Position numbers and translations under genes: made by a program. A DNA stretch of 37,807 nucleotides from Hymenopellis radicata (lineage: Eukaryota; Basidiomycota; Agaricomycetes; Agaricales; Physalacriaceae). Below the pieces are notes generated by a model, which was given only the letters and a program-made list of their open reading frames with translations, had not been told where the DNA came from and made no database searches. Position 1 is the first letter of the stretch. The number at the start of each line of letters is the position of its first letter. Below are positions 30,614 through 37,807 of the stretch, piece by piece. The stretch is from assembly GCA_015501595.1 (NCBI GenBank), contig JADNRX010000501.1, positions 1 through 37,807 on the forward strand, read 5' to 3'.

Positions 30614-32054
30614 TGCGTCAGAGCTATCGTCACACATCAGCCCAATAACAGATGGTAAGTTGTATGAGCAATACTCACATGGCATCCAAAGGCAGCTGCT
30701 CAGAAAACAATGAAGGCACGCATGGCGGAACACTGTCGACGTTGATTGAGCATTCTGCGAAAAGAGAGGTGGTTATCGCCGGTGGTGCGTACAAGGCGTT
30801 TTGAGATCCAAAATCCAGAGACACCGAAGAACCATCAGTCAAAGGATCATAACATTCGCAGGATGGTTACAACACGCGGTGGATGCGAAATACGATATGA
30901 ATAGAAATGCAAGAGGGGATTGGTAGTGAAGATGGTATGGAGCACTAGAACACCGGGGGCGAGTGCCGTTATATAGAGCTCGATGCGGAATGCAGGACGA
31001 TGAACAGTAAGAGCTGGGACTAATAAAAACGGAGTCGACCCAAGGGTACATCGGTATGAATACCGTCCATCCAAGGTGGGATATGAAGAGTAAGTTGTAG
31101 GAGGTTGCACCCGGTATTCTGATTTTCGAGATGAGCCACAGAGAACAAGAAAGTGAGTGTATCGACGCACGACAGATATTGGGGCCCAGTTTCCTGCAGA
31201 GAACAGCGGGGCTGCCTACTTTTTTGTCGTCTTTTAGAACGCTGATGTGGCCGTGGTGTATCCGGAGGAACTCGAATAGCAGCAAGCGTGCACAAAGTAG
31301 GGCGTCGGTCAATTTGACTGTCGGAAAAGCTTGCCCCTCATAAAGTCTGATCCTGGAGGAAACTTCGTGACATATACCTATACAAGCGCGTGTAACGTAC
31401 CGGATGGCCATACAGAAAGTAGTCGACCTGGGATAGCATGACCGCATGCTACGCTCTCCGAATACGCGTGAAAACAGTCGGAACCATGTTCATCTCGCTT
31501 CGACAGGAACTGACACGTCGAATTGTTGAAAAGGCTATCCTAGCCGTCCATAAAAGGCGACGAGTCCAACTATACCAGCTTGTTTTCGTGAAGACATGGA
31601 AGTTTGGTAACCGACAAGCACTCGTTCTGAAAAAGGAAAACTGCGCCCTTTCTTTTGCCGTTGATCGATCATCCCCTTGCCGTTCTCCTCACTCCATCTC
31701 CCAGAGACTAAGACTCCCACTTAGTCAGTGCTTTCCAAAGACTCGCTCCTTGTGCCGCCACCGTGGAAGAGCCGTGTACCGTCTTCCGATAATGGGAACA
31801 ACTTGGGCACTGTCGACCTTGAACTGGGAATGCGCGGGCCGTCTGGCCAACAGAATGCACGCCGCCGTGAAAAAAGCAGGAAAATCTGGTTGAGCAGCGC
31901 AACAAATATCAGGTGCGTTCCATGGCAGGAAAACGTCCACAATCACCCAGTCATCGACAGGGCGAACAACCGAATCATTTGTCACTTTACGCCATTCGAC
32001 AACGACGCCGCCAATCTAACACGGTCAACCCTCGCTTCAACATCACCATGGACT
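30614..32054. other. No recognisable gene
   Basis: Open frames on both strands. A minus-strand stretch near 31,350-31,220 (FPTVKLTDALLCARLLLFEF, followed by GHISVLKDDKK) is weakly coding-like and preceded by a possible short intron, but no family is recognised and the frames do not chain. Confidence 0.35.
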
Positions 32055-32120
32055 GGTAGTTGCAGCTCTGCAGTGAACTAGGTAGTTGCAGCTCTGCAGT
32101 GAACTACCAGTTCTGCAGTG
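32055..32120 (+). repeat. Tandem repeat, 26-nt unit
   Basis: Two perfect head-to-tail 26-nt copies (32,055-32,080 and 32,081-32,106; unit begins GGTAGTTGCAGCTCTGCAGT) and a partial third copy sharing TCTGCAGTG. No gene overlaps it. Confidence 0.8.
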
Positions 32121-32767
32121 CTCCTTAGAGCTTACGGAGTCGCACATGGTATATCCCTTGTTATCAATTAATGCGACTTCTGATATCATATCCATGTACA
32201 TAAGATGCTTTGGGGAACAGGATATAGATCTTACCTCTCACGTCGAGGTTGCTACTCATACTTTCCGAGGGCAGTCTGGATTCACCTAACGAGCCTATGG
32301 GACTCGATGTTCCGCTATAGGTCCTTGTATCGCTCGATTTAATGTTCAACATCCTCGGTGTCGTTGGCCTGTCAGTGATTGAATGTGGTCTTGGATTCGT
32401 CGACGTTAATTGGCTTTACTTATCGTGTTTTTAAAGCATTCCTGTCCCGGCCTTCATCCTATAATCATAGTGTTACCTCTTAGGCTATCTCTCTGGTACG
32501 CATTCATGTCGTTTCTGGCGGGGTGCTCACAATCTGCTCGACGTAGAACCTCTTCGGCACTTCTCAGGGATCGCCTCGACAAATCTATTCAATATGCAGC
32601 TCTCGATGTGTTCTTGTATACACTGCTGTCTTCGGCCGACGAGGCCTTCGATCCCATGGGTCTTCCTAAGCTTGATGGTCTGTCATGTTCGATGCGATCG
32701 GCGAAAAGTACGGTTCTTTGGTCTGGCGTGAATGACTGTCCTGGCGCGAAGGTCTTTTCTTCGGCGC
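32121..32767. other. No recognisable gene
   Basis: A plus-strand open frame at 32,410-32,772 shows no family signature. Since the following 160 nt are the sugar-transporter tail, part of this stretch may be the unrecognisable body of that gene. Confidence 0.3.
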
Positions 32768-32926
32768 GATAAACTTTTCATGTTCTACGCCGAGACTGGT
32801 CAGTGTTGCTCCCGTCTAATCATTTCGTGCTAGCGTTGATCCGTTCGTATAGCGAACCGCGTTCTTGAGCAGATGGACCTGCATTTCACCAAGAAAAGCC
32901 GAGGAAGCAAAGTTGAAGAAGCTTGA
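32768..32926 (+). pseudogene. 3' remnant of a sugar (MFS) transporter, copy 2
   Basis: FMFYAETG, an intron-like stretch, then NRVLEQMDLHFTKKSRG ending ..SKVEEA and a TGA at 32,924. It is the counterpart of 10,500-10,731 and still shows the PET..(T/V)LE(E/Q)MD signature of sugar porters, but is more decayed. The same 3' flank leads into DUF6535 gene 2. Confidence 0.6.
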
Positions 32927-33276
32927 GGAAGGAGTCGGGACTGACTTGTGACTGGAGGAAAGATGCTCGAGGCGAGGGCTTAGAGCGAACGCCCAGCGTC
33001 GAATCTCATAGGAATGACACGATTGGAAAGTAATGTTACGATTTCTATATAATGTTTACATCTCGAAACTTGGGTACATTTGACTGGTCCGCAGGCGGTG
33101 CTATTGGATGTAGGTACCAGAAATGAAAGCCCCCGCGAAAGCGTTCTACGCACACCACAGGTCAAGCTGTGTCCGATGCCGATATCTGGGATTCCGCCGG
33201 TAACACTGCTTCAATGCTCATCTGATTTTCAAGGACGGGTATCAAGACTCCTTCCGAGACCTAGGTGAGGGATTCA
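32927..33276. other. Duplicated noncoding segment downstream of DUF6535 gene 2
   Basis: Aligns with 10,732-11,088 in order, including GGCGAGGGCTTAG.GCGAACG at its start and GGGTATCAAGACTCCTTC near its end. No gene. Confidence 0.55.
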
Positions 33277-36226
33277 TCAGCAAAATGTGTCTTTCGTATC
33301 TAAGAGTAATGGACTGACAAGTCGAGTGTATTCCAAGACTGAATGCAGTGTTCCCAAGCCTAGTTCCAGATATTCTCGCATCTGCGGAGAAGAAAACCGG
33401 CGTGCTGTCCAATCTACCAAGGGATATTTGCGGAATGCCGCTGTGGTAGAGAGGTACTCTAGAGAGGATGGCCAGGGAAATAGAGATATCTCTGGGTTCG
33501 GCATTTGGGCCCATACAAGGATGGCTTTCAGCGCCATATAACATTCTCTCCACGATGTATGAGTTGGGCATAATGTAGCCAGGCGTATGACACAATCTTG
33601 GCACTGTTCGTCTAGAGCCACCTTTCGCTCGGCGCTTGCTGCAACGATTAGCATGAAACCAAGTACAAGTTGTTGCGGTTGGTGAAGATATTCGCAGAAT
33701 TTGTGACCATTCGAGTATGGTGTCAGGTTATAAAGACCCTTAATACAGCCCATGATAACCTGATTCGGATTGGCAAAATCACCCGCTGGATACTTGCTGC
33801 CGCCACATATCACCCATTCCGTGAAGATGATCACCATCCATCCTTCATCTCTGAAGATTCTGTATGCTTCTGCATGACCACGATGCAATGCTTCATCCAA
33901 TATGTGTATAGGCATTTCGAGGCGTGACCATTGCATATCTTTAAAATCAGATTCATATTGAAGGCTGTCATAGAGACCCGCCCAGGTTTGCAGAAGGGCA
34001 TCAAGCATCGGAAAGGGAAACTCAGAGTACCACTCAGTGAACCATGTGCGAATGGTTGCTACTTGTGAGATAAGGTGATAAAGGGGATTGCGGTGATTCC
34101 ACTCAGGTTGCTCATCACAAATAGCTAAGGGGGGACATCTTGAAGTCCTTTTAGAACACTGCACAAGAAGTCGAAATTCACTGTCCATTGGGCCGCATTC
34201 GGCGTGACAACGGGAGCTGTGATGAGCTTCACAGCGCAAGTAAGGAGCCAGACGTGTTGGCAACGTGTCGCTTCCCTTATGGAGTGATTGGGGTGGCCTA
34301 TACTATTCCGGTGGCGCAGAACATGAGAAAGGGCCAGTTTCCCAGTGGATATCAATGTTCTGTGGTACGAGGAGAGAGACCCGACTGGGATGCTATCATA
34401 GGGCGCCAAGAGGGGCCATTTGAGAATTACATCCCAAATTTCCGGTTGAAAATGAGTCCAGACAACTTGCCTACCCGTCATCAACGTGGCACTGGGACTA
34501 GTATCCGATGGTGGACGGATGACCGCATATAGGAATTCAATGAGTGAACATTCGTGAGTGGGAATATTGTGACCCTTAACCACACAATGGCATATTTCTT
34601 CCCATATGAGAGGATGCATGAGCAAATTGAAGTGTTCTGCAAAGAACCCATTGTAATTGAAAAACTTCGACTGGGTGACAGCCCAATCAGCAGCCTGGGC
34701 ACGTGCATTGGGACGGCTACCCGACATGGAACGAGAAATGCTGGCGCACAATGCAACATTGTCCTCAGCACCGGCCATTGAGAAGAACAAACCAGAATGG
34801 CAGAGGCGCTCCACTACCCATGCTTTTCCAGGATATTCGGAAGCCCCAAATGCCAGTGCTTCGCGGAGCAGTTGGTAGCGTTGAATCTGCATATTGGTGG
34901 CACCACTCCATTTCGTCACAGCATAAGAGCGTGACTCGGCGGGAAGCCCACTGATGCCCTGAAGGACAAGAAAATGTACAGTTGGGTTTGACGACATATG
35001 ATACAACCAGTCGAGAGCATCGACGGCAAGAGTATTACGCGCGTCTTGGACTGTGTCAGACTCCAGTTGGGCCAACGACTTGGACTGGTACTGCAACACC
35101 TCCGAAGCCGTGAAAGACTGGTGGTCTGATGGAATATCCAGCTTGCGGATGCGACGATACGCAACGGAACAATGATGAACGGTTTTCGGCTGGAGTTGTC
35201 TAATAGACTGAATGCCGAACCGGACAACTTGACAAACACGATGAATGAAGTCGGTCAGCGGGGTTTGGTAGGGACATTGCGGAAAGATGATTGGGATTGT
35301 ATTGCTAACGAGGTACAGCACACAGACAAGGACCGTGAGTGTGCCAACAGTCCATGCGAGTGAGATGCATAATGGGATGAAGAAGAGGGTGAGACCCGCA
35401 AAGAAAAGCATGAGGGAGATGTGCATAACGATGGGGAGCATTCCAATGATGATACGGACACGCCATTTCTCAAGGCCCATGAAGCGAAACTGACGGATGT
35501 GACTGCGAAGTCGCGGTGTACCAGAAGTGAACGTCGTATAGCGGTGTAACCATTGCTTCACCAGGACGGCGGCGAGAGCAACGACGAGACTGGTAGTGAG
35601 ACTGACAACCCACAATCCGTTGATCCAGACGTCAATGACATCAGGCTCGAATTTCTCCGCAGGGTTTATGGAAGGGGTCGTGACGTTCACCGTCGCACCA
35701 TCGACCATGGCGAGCTGGACGATGAGAAGATCATGGAGGAGGAGAGCGGACATTTCAGAAAAGTCTGCCTGAAGGTTCTGCGAAGCCTGTATGAGGAATG
35801 ATGTGACAACAGCAGAGAAGAGACCGGCCTAGTAAGTCTACTCAGTAACAATGCTCAACGACGAGCTTGAATACGTACGAATACGAGCATTACATCCAAG
35901 CCGTCGCGGGATTGGCCAACCATATTTTCGTCAAAGCCGGCGGCTTCTTCAACATACACACGGTACGCTCTTGCATTGGACGCGGCTTCCTGGCCGTAAG
36001 GATCCTCGTCATTGAAGACAGGCCGCGAATAGCTCTGCCAGTGCCTTCTGGATTCCTGCACCAGCCCAAAAAACGTTTTCGGGGGTTGTGTCGGTCGAGG
36101 CACAGATGCAGGACTTGGCTGGGCGTCTTCGGCCTGCATTGGTACGTTCTCCGGAGCCGCGGGGCCGGGAGCAGACCGACTCGCAGGCATTTCTTGCCCG
36201 TCGTTGGATACCTCGCGAATTGACAT
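33277..36226 (-). CDS. DUF6535 domain membrane protein, copy 2
   Basis: Intact, about 947 aa. Exons are 36,226-35,879, 35,828-34,158 and 34,101-33,277, with 50- and 56-nt introns at the same places as in copy 1. The DUF6535 region (WVVSLTTSLVVALAAVLVKQ, FMGLEKWRVRIIIGMLPIV) and the long C-terminal part (LLQTWAGLYDSLQYESDFKD; EFCEYLHQPQQLVLGFML) are conserved. The two genes differ by small insertions and deletions in the middle third. Starts with ATG at 36,226 (MSIREVSNDGQEMPAS). Four membrane segments are predicted by eye within the first 300 residues. Function unknown. The acceptor of intron 2 (..CTGAG) is weak, so that junction is less certain than the first. Confidence 0.85.
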
Positions 36227-37162
36227 GAGCGCGCTGGTAGTGTGAAAGCAAGGCGTTTAACAGCAGCGGCACGGCCGTGCTGTCATTCCGTAATCTGCAT
36301 CAGATTCACCGGCAGCTCGACTGAAGCGGGATCAGGTGACTGGTTGAACGAAAGGGTGAGTAGATTATAAAGCAGACCTGACCGTAAATGCATCTGCGGT
36401 TTCTCCGCTGATCCCTCGAGTGCTAAAGGTGACGGGTGAGCCAATTCGCCTTGCGCGTCTAACTGAACACTGTTTTTGTGAATAGAATGAAGGAGGCTGA
36501 GCTGTTGAAACGCACATACGAATTTCCGCCGGCTTAGTTTCATTTACATACTGCCGATGTAAAATGCGCCGCTTTTGGAGGCTGAGCGCCCCTTCGACGC
36601 CAGCGATGACAACGGAAACCGTGCGTAAGATATGTGTGGTATTGTGTCATCACCTTTATTGACACATTCAATTCGGCCGTCTTTCTTGAACGTTGGAGGA
36701 GATGAGGATGCAGCCGTGAGATGTAGGCGTCAGACGAACAAGCACAGTCGACAGTAGGCGAACTGATGCATAGCGGAAAGCACAATATGCTGAATGTCCT
36801 TGAAACTTTCTGTTCCTGCCATGGAAGCGAGATCCACTCGCTTGGCGGAGAATATCGCGATGGCTGGAGAGAAGGAACAAATTTGCGTCGAGGATTCGGT
36901 CATCCTGGAAGTTGGAAAGGAGCGATCGTCGATCGATTCTCAAAGGGGCAAGTCCCGACACCGCTCAGAGTGGTAACGGCTTGTGAAATCGGAAACGTAC
37001 TATAGACTTGCTACATTCAAATCTTCACTTCATACAACAACTACTACTCCGTCGATTCTGGCATGAGTGCGTTCTCGCGAGTCAATGTGTCTACAGTAGG
37101 GAAAACAATGTGAGAGCAGAGTTTCGAGTGCGTGATAATGGTAACTTGTAAGAAGGAAAATA
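36227..37162. repeat. Duplicated flank and R1-like debris
   Basis: 36,230-36,360 aligns with 14,010-14,140 upstream of DUF6535 gene 1 (GGCAGCTCGACTGAAGCGGG, ATCAGGTGACT). 36,800-36,900 aligns with 9,685-9,790 (TGCCATGGAAGCGAGATCC, CTTGGCGGAGAATATC). The rest shows nothing I can name. No working gene. Confidence 0.5.
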
Positions 37163-37807
37163 TTACTTGAAAATGATAGCCGCTGCCCCGCCTTCGGTGC
37201 GCGCGCGTATGGCGTCGACAACGTCTCGCGTACTGTATGTCATCTCAACATCAGGCCCAAACTGGTAACCCCGAACATCTCGTAGGATTTTACCGAGCAA
37301 AAGACGGTCTTCGGGAGAAACGGCTTTACACAACCAAGCGATCTCATCTACCGAAAGCCCAAACGAATCATTCGCATACCGATGACGGGTGTAGTCGTCA
37401 GATATTCTGTTCCAAGGACTCGGCGCAAGCCAATCTTCATCGTCATCCTCGTTGCGATAGTCCCCATCGTCGCCCTCCATGTACTCACCGAGGATTAGAC
37501 CACCGTGAACTAATTCCCCCAAGTCCCTGAGTGGACGAACGAGGATGGCATCGATGAGTCTCGTTACCTCTTTTGTGTTTGTTAACGCTCGAGCCGGGGC
37601 GTTGTAGTTCTCAATGACAACATACACTGACCACCCAGAAGCTCCTATGAGGTGCTAACGGTGATAAACGTAAGCCGGGGGTTCATTTGTATGAGTCCAC
37701 AAACTTACTCTGATGCCTTCGATACAAAAAGGCCATCCTTCCGGAGACATGGCGGCATTTGTTCTTCACCGTAGACATCCAACTCGAATAGACCGTGATA
37801 CTGCGCC
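37163..37807 (-). pseudogene. AAA-ATPase-like gene, copy C, cut by window edge
   Basis: Exon 3 (37,654-37,163) is open and ends IRARTEGGAAAIIFK plus TAA. A 54-nt intron (GTAAGT..GTTAG, 37,708-37,655) precedes it and the last part of exon 2 (up to 37,807) is visible: QYHGLFELDVYGEEQMPPCL. The two reading frames of that exon-2 piece do not meet: one T appears missing in the run at about 37,726-37,730, before CIEGIR. The Walker-B position reads VIENYNAPA here instead of VIDNYNAPA. The P-loop and N-terminus lie outside the window, so whether the gene works cannot be judged. Confidence 0.7.

Noticed and set aside
34060..34090. A match to the TIR core (CCACTCAGTG) inside DUF6535 gene 2
   Set aside because: It is ordinary coding sequence (FTEWYSE) with no further similarity to the element ends and no duplication nearby.
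1..37807. tRNA, rRNA, riboswitch, CRISPR or bacterial-type operon signals
   Set aside because: No cloverleaf with a T-loop motif, no regular spacer-repeat pattern and no polycistronic gene spacing were found; the window is intron-rich fungal nuclear DNA.

Overview
The window is nuclear DNA of a filamentous basidiomycete, most likely an Agaricomycete. Genes are cut by many short introns (46-60 nt, GT..AG). The recognisable families include ones expanded in mushroom-forming fungi: fungal AAA-ATPase-like P-loop proteins, DUF6535 membrane proteins and a DUF6589 protein. There is no rRNA, tRNA or CRISPR array that I can see. Most of the window is accessory, repeat-built sequence; only a few genes look like ordinary metabolic or transport genes.

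Layout: (1) 1942-3482, intact AAA-ATPase-like gene A (minus), then a relic exon of the same family at about 4.0-4.25 kb. (2) 5.2-8.6 kb, two plus-strand 'ordinary' genes: an MFS drug/polyamine-type transporter carrying four single-base frameshifts, and a short-chain dehydrogenase/reductase with one apparent frameshift. (3) 8.6-10.7 kb, relics of the AAA-ATPase-like gene, a degenerate repeat I call R1, and the 3' end of a sugar transporter. (4) 11.1-14.0 kb, intact DUF6535 gene 1 (minus). (5) 15.7-15.9 kb, a rearranged centrin fragment. (6) 15,939-25,282, a 9.34-kb mobile element. It has short terminal inverted repeats and a perfect 9-bp target duplication, and carries a RecQ-type helicase gene (plus) converging on a DUF6589 gene (minus). 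(7) 25.3-30.6 kb, R1, relic and intact AAA-ATPase-like gene B (26,329-27,864), a truncated centrin and another AAA-ATPase-like relic. (8) 32.8-36.2 kb, a second copy of the sugar-transporter-tail plus DUF6535 block. (9) 37.2 kb to the window end, a third AAA-ATPase-like gene, cut by the window edge.

The most important result is the mobile element. A centrin-R1 unit is contiguous at 28.6-29.6 kb. The same unit is split between 15.75-15.94 kb and 25.28-25.8 kb, and everything between carries inverted-repeat ends and is flanked by GCTGGGAGC on both sides. The uninterrupted unit at 29.15 kb therefore serves as a paralogous empty site. The element encodes a RecQ-family helicase and a DUF6589 protein with Asp/Asp/Glu-bearing motifs that could form an RNase-H-like transposase core. 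I propose a helicase-carrying DUF6589 transposon.

The rest reads as birth-and-death evolution. AAA-ATPase-like genes (two intact, one partial, at least five relics) and DUF6535 genes (two intact) have been duplicated locally together with flanking debris. Intact genes A and B share a 12-bp E-box palindrome exactly 50 nt upstream of their start codons. All coordinates, introns and translations were worked out by eye; exon borders in degenerate parts are approximate.
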